11,382 nt of DNA from an uncultured Bacteroidales bacterium (GCA_945949375.1 CAMFEN010000018.1:1-11382); one strand, 5' to 3'; counted from the stretch's first letter, positions 1 to 7,101 are shown. Notes: generated from the letters alone by a model not told the origin. Numbers and translations are program-made.

Positions 1-1470
1 GACGGCATCGGTCGCCTCTTCAACGAGGATGGTATGGGCTATATGTTCGACCGTGATACGGCGCAGGCTATCTCGACCGTGGCGCTATGCGTCATCCTGT
101 TCTCAGGCGGCATGGATACGAAGATAGCGGATATCCGTCCGGTGATTGCGCCCGGTATTACGCTGGCAACGATTGGGGTGTTGCTAACCATGCTCATCAC
201 GGGCGTGATTATCTACTATGTTTTCGGTTGGCTCAATGCGGTAGCGACCATCACGCTGCCGATAGCGCTACTGATGGCGGCGACGATGTCGTCCACCGAC
301 AGTGCATCCGTGTTCTCCATCATGCGCACAAGCGGCATCTCGTTCAAGCACAACCTGCGTCCGCTATTGGAGTTGGAGTCGGGTGCCAACGACCCGATGG
401 CGTATGTGCTGACCTCCACCCTGATAGGCGTGGCAACGGCTAAGATGGAGCCAACGGCTTTGCCTATTGTGCAGACCATCGTGGTGCAACTGGTCATGGG
501 CGGCGTGCTGGGTTTTGCCTTCGGGAAAGCGGTCGTAACACTGATGCGCAAGGTGCAACTGAACAACGATTCGCTCTACCCGATCATGGTGCTCACCGCC
601 TGCATCTTCATCTTCTCCATCACTTATTATCTACAAGGTAATCCGTATCTGGCGGTGTATGTAGGCGGGTTGATTATCGGCAACAGCAAGTTCACCAAGA
701 AGCGGCAGACAAAGAGTTTCTTCGACGGACTGACATGGCTGAGCCAGTTGGTGATGTTCCTGATGTTGGGATTGCTTGTTCGTCCGCATGAGTTCTTGCA
801 GTTGGAGGTATGGTTGCCATGTTTGATTATCAGTATCGTGATGGTATTTATTTCGCGTCCGCTTTCGGTATTCCTGTGTATGGCACCTTTCCGCAAGTAT
901 CATCTGCGCGACAAAGCGATGCTCAGTTGGGTCGGACTCAAGGGGGCTGTGCCGATCATCTTTGCCATCATGTGTATGTCGGAGAAGGTACCGCATAGCA
1001 ACCTGATTTTCAATGTGGTCTTCCTCTGTACGCTGGTTTCGTTGCTGGCGCAAGGCACAACACTCGCAGCGATGGCAAAGAAACTGCGCTTGGCGGAACC
1101 GCCTATGCAGTTGCGCCGCTTAGAGCATTTCGACCTTGATTTGCCGGAAGAGATAGAGTCGTCCGCCACAGAGGTGGAGGTTACGGGCGAGATGTTGGTC
1201 AACGGCACGCGGCTGCTTGACATCGGTATCCCCCGCCAGACGCTGGTCATCATGGTGCGCCGCGGCGAAGATTTCTTCGTACCCACAGGACAATCGGAGT
1301 TGCAAGAAGGCGACCAACTGCTCGTCCTTACGGACAACGATGTCGAAGTAGCAAACCAATACAAGATGCAGGAAGCAGAGGAAGAAGCGCGGCACCTAAA
1401 TATCTTCACCGATACGCTGGCATACATGAAACTAAAATGGTATCGCCTACGCAGACGTTATCATTTTTAA
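1..1470 (+). CDS. Potassium/proton antiporter, CPA1 family, with C-terminal TrkA-C domain (5' end missing)
   Basis: The reading frame is open from base 1, so the gene begins outside the window; the first visible ATG at 34 is internal. About 489 residues are visible. They form an inner-membrane cation/proton exchanger that expels K+ or Na+ in return for H+. Numbering from the Met at 34, hydrophobic helices fill residues about 10-350. The motif SSTDSASVF is at 86-94, and the ND pair (N119, D120) in ESGANDPMAY matches the CPA1 ion-binding site. A second conserved block, GLKGAVPI, is at 301-308. After a linker, residues about 378-440 (LLVLTDND at 429-436) fit a TrkA-C ligand-binding domain, as in NhaP2/CvrA-type antiporters. 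This domain is known to gate the channel in relatives; the ligand is unknown here. A basic tail ends the protein. The family is secure; K+ over Na+ preference is inferred from the domain layout. Confidence 0.88.
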   Translation, partial: DGIGRLFNEDGMGYMFDRDTAQAISTVALCVILFSGGMDTKIADIRPVIAPGITLATIGVLLTMLITGVIIYYVFGWLNAVATITLPIALLMAATMSSTDSASVFSIMRTSGISFKHNLRPLLELESGANDPMAYVLTSTLIGVATAKMEPTALPIVQTIVVQLVMGGVLGFAFGKAVVTLMRKVQLNNDSLYPIMVLTACIFIFSITYYLQGNPYLAVYVGGLIIGNSKFTKKRQTKSFFDGLTWLSQLVMFLMLGLLVRPHEFLQLEVWLPCLIISIVMVFISRPLSVFLCMAPFRKYHLRDKAMLSWVGLKGAVPIIFAIMCMSEKVPHSNLIFNVVFLCTLVSLLAQGTTLAAMAKKLRLAEPPMQLRRLEHFDLDLPEEIESSATEVEVTGEMLVNGTRLLDIGIPRQTLVIMVRRGEDFFVPTGQSELQEGDQLLVLTDNDVEVANQYKMQEAEEEARHLNIFTDTLAYMKLKWYRLRRRYHF

Positions 1471-1561
1471 TTTGACGTGCAAGCAAGGCAAGCTTTTAAT
1501 ACAAGAAGAAAGAGAAGGAGAAGAAAACCGCGAAAGAACAGCTAAATACAACACGAGCATA

Positions 1562-1613
1562 AATTAAGAGGGCATTGTCTCTGAGAAATCTCAGTTTCAA
1601 TGCCCTCTTAATT
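1562..1613. terminator. Long hairpin, probable bidirectional terminator between convergent genes
   Basis: A perfect 16-bp inverted repeat (1562-1577 with 1598-1613) surrounds a 3-nt internal mismatch and a second stem, CTGAG/CTCAG (1581-1585 with 1590-1594). It lies 92 bp after the antiporter stop and 24 bp after the glgP stop on the other strand. Both outer arms end in AATT-rich sequence, so the transcript from either side would finish with A/U-rich sequence, although neither side has an uninterrupted T run. The remaining bases from 1471 to 1561 are purine-rich and show nothing else. Confidence 0.78.
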
Positions 1614-1637
1614 CTTATAAAACAATTATTTTAATTA

Positions 1638-4196
1638 TTAAATCCAGCGGACGTAGCAGAAGTCCATGCGGTGAGGCAGAAGGTCGTTCTGCGGATACAT
1701 ACGCAAGCCGAACTTCATGCCGCCGGCATAGTCGAACTGATAGGTCGTCTCGAAGAAGAGGTGTGTGCCCTCTGCTTTGACGAGTTTCAGCGGCTCTACC
1801 TCATACAACTTATCGTTGTTGTGGAGCGACGTGCGGATAGCCACGAGTTCTACGCCCAGTCCTTTGTCGTTGAGCGCGTGTGTGTCAAGTTCAACGGCTA
1901 CGCGCACTTTCTCGCCGACGTTGGGTTGCGACATGTCGGGCATCTCTACCTTCACTACCTCAATCTCGTCCCAGTGGGCAGCCATGTTTTCTTTCCATGC
2001 AGCGATATCCTTAGCGGTAGCGTAGTGGTTAGCCGCAAGCAGGGCATGGCGCTTTGCCAACTTGTTGTAGAACTTGTTGAAGTAGTCGTCCATCATGCGC
2101 TTGGTCGTGAAGCGCGGTGTGATTTTGGTAACGGAGTTCTTGATAGTCTGTATCCACTCGGGCGAGTAGCCTTTGGAGTTCTTGGCATAGTACATCGGGA
2201 TAATCTCGTTCTCCAGAATCTGGTATATGGTAGCAGCGTCAAGTTGGTCTTGGTGTGCTTGGTTCTCGTAAGTACGTTTGTCGGTGAGTGCCCATCCGGC
2301 ACCCTTCACGTAACCTTCGTACCACCAACCGTCTAGCACGGAGAAGTTGAGCACACCGTTCATCTGCGCCTTCTCGCCGGAGGTTCCGGATGCCTCGAGC
2401 GGACGAGTCGGGGTGTTGAGCCAGATATCCACACCGCTGATGAGGCGTTTAGCAAGACGCATATCGTAGTTCTCGAGGAAGATAATCTTGCCAAGGAACT
2501 GCGGCATACGGCTGATTTCGATGATACGACGGATAAGTCCTTGTCCGCCGCCGTCTGCGGGGTGCGCCTTACCGGTGAAGAGGAACTGCACAGGGTAGTT
2601 GGGATTATTCACAATCTTATCCAGACGCTCGAGGTCGGTGAATAGCAGGTGTGCACGCTTGTAAGTAGCGAAGCGGCGTCCGAAGCCGATGATGAGGTTC
2701 TCTGCCTTCATCTCGTGGAGCGCGCGCACGATACGTGCGGGGTCGCCCTGACTCTTCATCCAGTCTTCTTGGAACTTCTCTTTGATATAGTCTATCAGTT
2801 TGTTCTTCAAGTTCATACGGGTAGCCCAGATATTCTCGTCGGGTATATCGTTGTAGGCTTTCCACATCTCAAGATTCGACTGATCGTTAATCCACTCAGC
2901 AGGGAAGGTCTTTTCATAGACTGCTTTCCACTCGCTTGCCGCCCAAGTAGGCATGTGTACGCCGTTGGTTACATAGTCCACATGCAACTCCTCGGGGTAG
3001 TAGCCAGGCCAAACGGGAGAGAACATCTTTTTGCTGACCTCTCCGTGGAGCCAGCTTACACCATTTGCCTCTTGGCATGTGTTGAGCGCGAAGACTGACA
3101 TGGAGAACTTCTCGTTGTTGTCATCGGGGTTAGTACGGCCCAATCCGATGAGGTCGTGCCACTCGATGCCCAACTTGCCGGCATACTCGTTCATATACTT
3201 ATAGAAGAGTCCCTCCTCGAAGTAGTCGTGCCCTGCGGGGACGGGAGTGTGGCATGTGTAGAGACCGCTGGCGCGCACCACTTCTTTTGCTTGGTTGAAG
3301 GTCAATCCTTCGCCTTGCACAAGGTCCACCATACGCTGCAAGCCCATGAGCGCAGCGTGCCCCTCGTTGCAGTGGTAAACGTCTTTCTTGATACCGAGTT
3401 TATTCAGCGCGAGCATACCGCCGATACCGAGCATAATCTCCTGCTTGATTCGATTCTCCCAGTCGCCTCCATAGAGTTGGTGGGTGATTTGACGGTCCCA
3501 CTCGGAGTTCAACTCGTTGTCGGTGTCAAGGAGCAGCAGGTTGATTCGTCCTACTGCCACATTCCACAGGTAGGCATGCACAGTACGCCCGGGATAAGGT
3601 ACGTCCACAATCAGGGGGCTGCCGTCAGGGTTTTTCATCTGCGTGATAGGCAGGTTGCTGAAGTTCTGCGCCTCGTAGTTCGCAATCTGCTGTCCTTCGG
3701 GCGACAGAGTCTGTGTGAAATAGCCGTAGCGATAGAGGAAGCCAATAGCGGTCATGTCCACGTTGCAGTCGGATGCCTCTTTCAGGTAGTCGCCGGCGAG
3801 CACACCGAGACCGCCAGAATAGATCTTGAGTACGTGGCTAAGTCCATACTCCATAGAGAAATAAGCGATAGATGGTTTCTTCTTGTCGCGCGGAGCATCC
3901 ATATATTTACGGAAGTCGGAGTACACGCGGTCAAGTTGCTCCATGAAAGCGGTGTCGTTGCTCAGTTCTTTCATGCGCTCAAAACTAATTGTATTGAGCA
4001 GCATGATGGGGTTAGACTGCGCACGGTGCCATGCCTCGGTATCAATCTGACGGAAGAGGTTCTTCCCTTCAGAGTTCCATACCCACCAAAGGTTGTAGGC
4101 GAGTTCCTGCAATTTGTCAAGGTTTGCGGGCAACTTGGCACGCACGTTCACCTCTTTCCACTGAGGTTGATTCACATTACTTACTTTAACGTTCAT
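1638..4196 (-). CDS. glgP: Alpha-glucan (glycogen) phosphorylase, GT35 family
   Basis: An 852-residue cytoplasmic enzyme that removes glucose from the non-reducing ends of glycogen or maltodextrin as glucose 1-phosphate, using pyridoxal phosphate. The N-terminal 100 residues (LAYNLWWVWN at 32-41) match the DUF3417 region of the bacterial alpha-glucan phosphorylase subfamily (TIGR02094 type), not the long E. coli/animal type. Family blocks visible are SMEYGLS (114-120), the glycine-rich loop GGLGVLAGD (128-136), HCNEGHAA (275-282), GFGRRFATYKRAHL (504-517) and EASGTSGEKAQMNG (601-614). K609 in the last block is the expected PLP-linked lysine. Residues about 740-852 form a C-terminal extension rich in beta-strand-like sequence. 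The start at 4196 gives the usual N-terminus. The gene is monocistronic, with a strong promoter about 180 bp upstream and a repeat-rich leader. No other glycogen gene is adjacent. Confidence 0.95.
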   Translation of the reverse strand: MNVKVSNVNQPQWKEVNVRAKLPANLDKLQELAYNLWWVWNSEGKNLFRQIDTEAWHRAQSNPIMLLNTISFERMKELSNDTAFMEQLDRVYSDFRKYMDAPRDKKKPSIAYFSMEYGLSHVLKIYSGGLGVLAGDYLKEASDCNVDMTAIGFLYRYGYFTQTLSPEGQQIANYEAQNFSNLPITQMKNPDGSPLIVDVPYPGRTVHAYLWNVAVGRINLLLLDTDNELNSEWDRQITHQLYGGDWENRIKQEIMLGIGGMLALNKLGIKKDVYHCNEGHAALMGLQRMVDLVQGEGLTFNQAKEVVRASGLYTCHTPVPAGHDYFEEGLFYKYMNEYAGKLGIEWHDLIGLGRTNPDDNNEKFSMSVFALNTCQEANGVSWLHGEVSKKMFSPVWPGYYPEELHVDYVTNGVHMPTWAASEWKAVYEKTFPAEWINDQSNLEMWKAYNDIPDENIWATRMNLKNKLIDYIKEKFQEDWMKSQGDPARIVRALHEMKAENLIIGFGRRFATYKRAHLLFTDLERLDKIVNNPNYPVQFLFTGKAHPADGGGQGLIRRIIEISRMPQFLGKIIFLENYDMRLAKRLISGVDIWLNTPTRPLEASGTSGEKAQMNGVLNFSVLDGWWYEGYVKGAGWALTDKRTYENQAHQDQLDAATIYQILENEIIPMYYAKNSKGYSPEWIQTIKNSVTKITPRFTTKRMMDDYFNKFYNKLAKRHALLAANHYATAKDIAAWKENMAAHWDEIEVVKVEMPDMSQPNVGEKVRVAVELDTHALNDKGLGVELVAIRTSLHNNDKLYEVEPLKLVKAEGTHLFFETTYQFDYAGGMKFGLRMYPQNDLLPHRMDFCYVRWI

Positions 4197-4227
4197 GTCT
4201 ATTATAATGTTGGTTTATAATCTTTTT

Positions 4228-4262
4228 AGATGAAAGATTAAGGACTCAAGATTAAAGACTAA
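4228..4262. repeat. Degenerate 7-bp tandem repeat (five units) in the glgP leader
   Basis: Five consecutive heptads read AGATGAA, AGATTAA, GGACTCA, AGATTAA, AGACTAA. The middle part can also be seen as a 14-bp direct repeat with one mismatch over its first 12 bases. The array sits 32 bp upstream of the glgP start codon, inside its predicted untranslated leader. Confidence 0.7.
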
Positions 4263-4295
4263 ATAGTTTTGACTCTGATACATTATAGACGTAAG

Positions 4296-4351
4296 GTAAT
4301 ACGTCTTTCGTAATACGTCTTTCATTCTTCATCTTTTATCTTTTATCCTCA
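4296..4351. repeat. Heptad repeat array (eight units) including an exact 14-bp tandem duplication
   Basis: GTAATACGTCTTTC is repeated exactly at 4296-4309 and 4310-4323. The 7-bp phase then continues as ATTCTTC, ATCTTTT, ATCTTTT, ATCCTCA to 4351. The array lies in the leader between the glgP promoter and the heptads at 4228-4262, in a different 7-bp register from that first array. A 6-bp inverted repeat (GACGTA 4288-4293 with TACGTC 4300-4305) overlaps its start. Confidence 0.75.
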
Positions 4352-4372
4352 ATTTTTACACAAAAGCGGGTG

Positions 4373-4404
4373 CAAAGGTACGGAAAAAAAATGAGATATA
4401 CAAA
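4373..4404 (-). promoter_or_regulatory. Bacteroidota-type promoter for glgP
   Basis: On the minus strand the -33 element TTTG (4401-4404) is followed after 20 bp by the -7 element TACCTTTG (4373-4380). This matches the Bacteroides primary-sigma consensus TTTG, 19-21 bp, TAnnTTTG. Transcription would start near 4366-4368, giving glgP a leader of about 170 nt. Confidence 0.85.
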
Positions 4405-4440
4405 TAAATGTACAAAAAATCATAAAAATGCAATAACGGA

Positions 4441-4472
4441 TTTGCATAATTAAAAAAAAAGCCGTATCTTTG
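4441..4472 (+). promoter_or_regulatory. Bacteroidota-type promoter for tRNA-Ser
   Basis: TTTG at 4441-4444, a 20-bp spacer and TATCTTTG at 4465-4472 match the consensus exactly. The -7 element ends 11 bp before the mature tRNA 5' end, so the primary transcript needs only a few bases removed. It is back to back with the glgP promoter, with 36 bp of A/T-rich sequence between the two -33 elements. Confidence 0.9.
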
Positions 4473-4483
4473 CGCTCGATTTC

Positions 4484-4568
4484 GGAAAGATGGCGGAGTG
4501 GTCGATCGCGGCGGTCTTGAAAACCGTTGACCTTCACGGGTCCGGGGGTTCGAATCCCTCTCTTTCCG
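4484..4568 (+). tRNA. tRNA-Ser (anticodon UGA)
   Basis: An 85-nt class II tRNA reading UCA and, by wobble, other UCN codons. The acceptor stem GGAAAGA (4484-4490) pairs with TCTTTCC (4561-4567), followed by discriminator G4568. The anticodon stem 4511-4515 with 4523-4527 encloses loop CTTGAAA, placing TGA at 4518-4520. The long variable arm pairs GACC (4529-4532) with GGTC (4539-4542), diagnostic of serine. The T arm has TTCGAAT at 4549-4555. The 3' CCA is not fully encoded (GCACA follows the stem), so it must be added enzymatically. Confidence 0.97.
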
Positions 4569-4577
4569 CACAGATAC

Positions 4578-4618
4578 AAAGAGGCTGTCTAACAACTCAA
4601 GTTAGGCAGTCTCTTTTT
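4578..4618 (+). terminator. Intrinsic terminator after tRNA-Ser, possibly also serving aroB
   Basis: A 14-bp stem (4580-4593 with 4601-4614, two G-U pairs on the plus strand) with a 7-nt loop is followed by a T run (4614-4618), starting 11 bp after the tRNA. Its far side is 35 bp past the aroB stop codon on the other strand and is flanked by AAA, so it may also stop the aroB transcript. Confidence 0.85.
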
Positions 4619-4648
4619 GCATGTGAATGTTGCTATAGAGGGTATTAA

Positions 4649-5734
4649 TCACAGGGAGAAGAGGTAGTCAATGGCGGCGGCAATGGCTTGTGGGGAGGGG
4701 GTCTCGTCGGTAAGGGGGGCGCCTATCTGGCGGAGGAGCGTGAAACGGATGCCCGCGGCGGTATTCTTCTTGTCCTGCTGCATGAGGGCAAGGAGTTGGG
4801 ATTGGTCTTTGCAGTTGCAGACAGGGCGACCGTAGTAACGGAGCATGACCTGCTCAAGTTGGCGGAGGACCTCGCGGAGAGAGAAAACATCCATGGTAAG
4901 ACCCTCTAAATCTCCCTTAAAAAGAGACTTTGCAGCAGGCGGGGACGCCTGCACACCCGGGCAAGCAGACGAGATGGGGGTTCCCTCGGTATGCAGGATG
5001 CTGAGGTAGAGGGCGGCGACCATGCCCCAGACCACGCAGTAGCCGTGGGGCGCGGGGTGTCCGTTGGCGAGCATCTGCGCCTCGAGGGCGTGGCCTACGG
5101 TATGCCCAAGGTTGAGCGCACGGCGGAGCCCCTGCTCGTGGGGGTCGGCTTGAACTATGCGCGCTTTCACCGCTCGTGAGCGCGCGATGAGGGGCATGAG
5201 GGCTTGCACGCCTGCTTCCGTCTCGAGGTCGAGCCGGAGGAGTTGGTGCCAGTGGTCGGGGGTGTCGAGCAGAGCGTGCTTGAGCATCTCGCCGTAGCCG
5301 CTGAGCAGTTCGCGCGGAGGGAGGGAGACAATGAGAGAGGGTATGACGAGGGTATCGAGAGGCTGCGCATAGGTGCCGATGGCGTTCTTCATACCGACGT
5401 AGTCGAAGCCCGTCTTGCCGCCGGAGGCGGCATCAACCATGGCAAGGAGCGTGGTGGGGACATTGATATGGGGCATGCCGCGCTTGTAGGTGGAGGCAGC
5501 GAAGCCGCCGAGGTCGCAGATGACGCCGCCGCCGACGCAGACGAGGATATCGTCGCGCGTAGCGTGGTGGGAGAAGAGGAAGTGCCATATCTGCTCCACG
5601 GTGGCGAGGGTCTTATGCTGCTCGCCATCGGGTATCTCTAAACGCGGACTATCTGCCCACGGCTGGTAGGCAAACGCTTTATGACAGAAGTGCCATATAG
5701 AAGAAGTGGTAAGTACGAAATAGTTCGGTAACAT
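4649..5734 (-). CDS. aroB: 3-dehydroquinate synthase
   Basis: A 361-residue cytoplasmic enzyme that cyclises DAHP to 3-dehydroquinate, the second step of the shikimate pathway, using NAD and a divalent metal. The NAD-binding GGGVICDLGGF is at 68-78, and TTLLAMVDAASGGKTGFD at 94-111 is the most conserved family block. The expected zinc ligands are E149 (GEMLKH), H211 (NLGHTVGH) and H230 (PHGY), and the late DKKN motif is at 321-324. The start at 5734 gives the short N-terminus usual in Bacteroidota; longer upstream readings would run into the repeat-rich leader. About 25-30 residues between LYLS (242-245) and the helix starting FSLREVL (284-290) seem extra compared with relatives and are low in complexity (see the repeat at 4892-4975). 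All catalytic residues remain, so the enzyme is probably active. It stands alone, without other aromatic genes. Confidence 0.95.
   Translation of the reverse strand: MLPNYFVLTTSSIWHFCHKAFAYQPWADSPRLEIPDGEQHKTLATVEQIWHFLFSHHATRDDILVCVGGGVICDLGGFAASTYKRGMPHINVPTTLLAMVDAASGGKTGFDYVGMKNAIGTYAQPLDTLVIPSLIVSLPPRELLSGYGEMLKHALLDTPDHWHQLLRLDLETEAGVQALMPLIARSRAVKARIVQADPHEQGLRRALNLGHTVGHALEAQMLANGHPAPHGYCVVWGMVAALYLSILHTEGTPISSACPGVQASPPAAKSLFKGDLEGLTMDVFSLREVLRQLEQVMLRYYGRPVCNCKDQSQLLALMQQDKKNTAAGIRFTLLRQIGAPLTDETPSPQAIAAAIDYLFSL
4892..4975 (-). repeat. Probable in-frame palindromic insertion within aroB
   Basis: The segment encodes roughly residues 254-281 of AroB, from about PISSACPG to GDLEGLTM. 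It contains a perfect 7-bp inverted repeat, GCAGGCG (4935-4941) with CGCCTGC (4946-4952), around a 4-nt loop. From memory of the family, other Bacteroidota AroB proteins pass almost directly from the LYLS helix to the next helix, so this part looks inserted. Boundaries are approximate and the insertion is an inference. Confidence 0.45.
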
Positions 5735-5787
5735 ATTTTAGGACATATCAAGAAAAATTCATGCAGGCAAAGATATACATATCGCCC

Positions 5788-5842
5788 TTCGCTCGTCGTT
5801 CGCTCAACCTTCGCTCGCCCTTCGCTCGCTCTTCGCTCAACA
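5788..5842. repeat. 11-bp tandem repeat (five units) in the aroB leader
   Basis: The core TTCGCTC recurs at 5788, 5799, 5810, 5821 and 5832, exactly every 11 bp. The four bases after each core vary (GTCG, AACC, GCCC, GCTC, AACA). On the aroB sense strand the core is GAGCGAA. It lies about 54 bp upstream of the aroB start and downstream of its predicted promoter, so it would be transcribed into the leader. Confidence 0.9.
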
Positions 5843-5876
5843 GTTTTATCAAATTGCCAATATCTTTTCAGGGCGG

Positions 5877-5908
5877 CAAAGGTACAAAGATTAATTGAGA
5901 TATGCAAG
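5877..5908 (-). promoter_or_regulatory. Probable aroB promoter
   Basis: On the minus strand TACCTTTG (5877-5884) matches the -7 element exactly. At 20 bp upstream is CTTG (5905-5908), one base from the -33 consensus. The predicted leader is about 135 nt and includes the 11-bp repeat array. Confidence 0.7.
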
Positions 5909-5955
5909 CAAAAAGGGCGTTTTCGGGCGAATATGGGCAGTTTTTGAGGCTTGTT

Positions 5956-5987
5956 TTTGCTCAATTCATTTTTTTTGCGTATCTTTG
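5956..5987 (+). promoter_or_regulatory. Bacteroidota-type promoter for upp, VanZ-like gene and dprA
   Basis: TTTG (5956-5959), a 20-bp spacer and TATCTTTG (5980-5987) match the consensus exactly. Transcription would start near 5994, leaving a leader of about 18 nt before the ATG at 6012. This also rules out the in-frame ATG at 5895, which lies upstream of the promoter. Confidence 0.88.
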
Positions 5988-6011
5988 CCGCCAAATTTAA
6001 TCCTTTTCACC

Positions 6012-6680
6012 ATGAGAGTAATCAATTTGTCGGAGCGTAACTCGCTCTTGAATCAGTATCTGAAAGAGATACGCAGTGTGGATATTCAGCACGACAGCCT
6101 TCGTTTTCGCCGCAACATTGAGCGCATAGGCGAGGTGATGGCAGTGGAGGTGAGCCGCGAGTTCACCTACGCGCCGGAGCAGGTGCAGACGCCGTTAGGT
6201 GTGGCGGAGGTGCAGGTGCCGACCGATAAGGTGGTGCTGGCGACGGTGCTCCGCGCAGGGTTGCCGCTGCACCAAGGATTCCTCAACATGTTCGACCGCG
6301 CGGAGAACGCCTTTCTGAGCGCATACCGCCGCTGGGGGCGCAACCGCTACGGCGAGGAGGAGATAGAGATTGTAGCAGAGTATCTGGCTGCTCCGCAGCT
6401 GGAGGGCAAGACGCTGATGCTGGTGGACCCGATGCTGGCAACGGGCATGTCGATGGAGGTGGCATACCGCGCGCTGCTGAGCCACGGCACCCCCGCAGCG
6501 ACTCACCTATGCTGCACCATCGGCACAACGCAAGCCGTTCAGTATCTGCAAGATACGCTGGGTGACCAACCGAACATCACCCTCTGGTGCGCCGCCATCG
6601 ACCCCACGCTCAACGAGCATAAGTACATCGTGCCGGGCTTGGGAGACGCAGGCGATTTATGCTTCGGGGAGAAACTGTGA
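6012..6680 (+). CDS. upp: Uracil phosphoribosyltransferase
   Basis: A 222-residue cytoplasmic salvage enzyme that makes UMP from uracil and PRPP. The PRPP-binding loop VDPMLATGMSM is at 138-148 (LDPMLATGGS in most relatives). RAGLP at 81-85 is the conserved dimer/substrate block. The uracil-binding C-terminus AAIDPTLNEHKYIVPGLGDAGD is at 194-215. The start at 6012 was chosen because it begins with the normal N-terminus (MRVINLSERNSLL) and lies 24 bp after a consensus -7 element. It is the first gene of a probable operon: the next start is only 10 bp after its stop. No functional link with the VanZ-like protein or DprA is evident, and the order may simply be co-transcription. Confidence 0.95.
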   Translation: MRVINLSERNSLLNQYLKEIRSVDIQHDSLRFRRNIERIGEVMAVEVSREFTYAPEQVQTPLGVAEVQVPTDKVVLATVLRAGLPLHQGFLNMFDRAENAFLSAYRRWGRNRYGEEEIEIVAEYLAAPQLEGKTLMLVDPMLATGMSMEVAYRALLSHGTPAATHLCCTIGTTQAVQYLQDTLGDQPNITLWCAAIDPTLNEHKYIVPGLGDAGDLCFGEKL

Positions 6681-6708
6681 TTAGTGGGCAGTGGTTAGTG
6701 GGCAGAAA
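6681..6708. repeat. Heptad repeat (four units) at the upp/VanZ-like gene junction
   Basis: Directly after the upp stop the sequence reads TTAGTGG, GCAGTGG, TTAGTGG, GCAGAAA, a 14-bp unit repeated with its last three bases changed. It overlaps the probable GTG start of the next gene, so the first residues of that protein are encoded by the repeat. Confidence 0.7.
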
Positions 6709-7095
6709 TATGTGTGGTATATCCCCGCGGGAGTAGTGGCAATAGCGATTGCCCTACTCTCGCTTTGGGAGCACCCTACCCTGCCGCCGCTGGTGTTGCG
6801 GTGGAGCGACAAGACATGGCATACGCTGATGTATGTGGTGCAGGCGGTGGCGCTATTGCTACCCGTGCTGGCTCTCGGGGGCGCAAAGCGCGCGGGGCTG
6901 TGGAAGAGATACGCGTGGGCGTGGCTGCTGACGGTGGGCTACGGCGGACTGATGGAGGTGCTGCAAGCCACATGCACCCGCACGCGGACAGGCGACTGGA
7001 TAGACCTTGTGGCAGATATCGTCGGCGCGACTATCGGACTGGTTTTGGTGGGGGTATACCGCTTGATGAGAAGGCGTTTTTCCACTTGTAGATAG
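6691..7095 (+). CDS. VanZ-like family membrane protein
   Basis: A 134-residue protein with four predicted membrane helices, at about 8-26, 43-62, 74-92 and 104-123. The VanZ-like pattern is recognisable: D40-K41...H44 before helix 2, E89 and Q92 at the end of helix 3, then D102 and D105 leading into a glycine-containing last helix. VanZ itself gives low-level teicoplanin resistance by an unclear mechanism; most chromosomal homologues, like this one outside any van cluster, have no known role. There is no ATG at the 5' end. GTG at 6691 is the earliest in-frame start after a TAG at 6682; GTG at 6712 is an alternative that avoids the repeat-encoded residues. The gene lies 10 bp after upp and 6 bp before dprA, so all three are probably co-transcribed. 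Confidence 0.82.
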   Translation: MVSGQKYVWYIPAGVVAIAIALLSLWEHPTLPPLVLRWSDKTWHTLMYVVQAVALLLPVLALGGAKRAGLWKRYAWAWLLTVGYGGLMEVLQATCTRTRTGDWIDLVADIVGATIGLVLVGVYRLMRRRFSTCR

Positions 7096-7101
7096 GTTTG
7101 T

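Noticed and set aside
3156..4220. 354-codon plus-strand open frame opposite glgP
   Set aside because: It lies wholly across the clear glgP coding region, its product resembles no family I know, and it reflects codon bias of glgP. The same applies to the frame at 1671-2336.
4349..4595. Minus-strand reading frames with sequences such as ERDSNPRTREGQRFSRP opposite the tRNA gene
   Set aside because: This is the antisense translation of tRNA-Ser, a well-known spurious protein in databases; the tRNA and its promoter explain the sequence.
5788..5842. The 11-bp array as a CRISPR
   Set aside because: Units are far too short, without spacers of 25-40 bp, and no cas gene is present.
5638..5994. 118-codon minus-strand frame over the aroB leader
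   Set aside because: It translates the 11-bp repeat array and promoter region and overlaps the start of aroB in another frame; no family resemblance.
5895..6011. Upstream in-frame extension of upp
   Set aside because: The extension starts upstream of a perfect promoter and adds a non-homologous, cysteine-rich sequence before the normal N-terminus.
6691..7095. VanZ-like gene as part of a glycopeptide resistance cluster
   Set aside because: No vanA/H/X/Y/R/S-type genes are nearby; chromosomal VanZ-like genes are widespread and not evidence of resistance.
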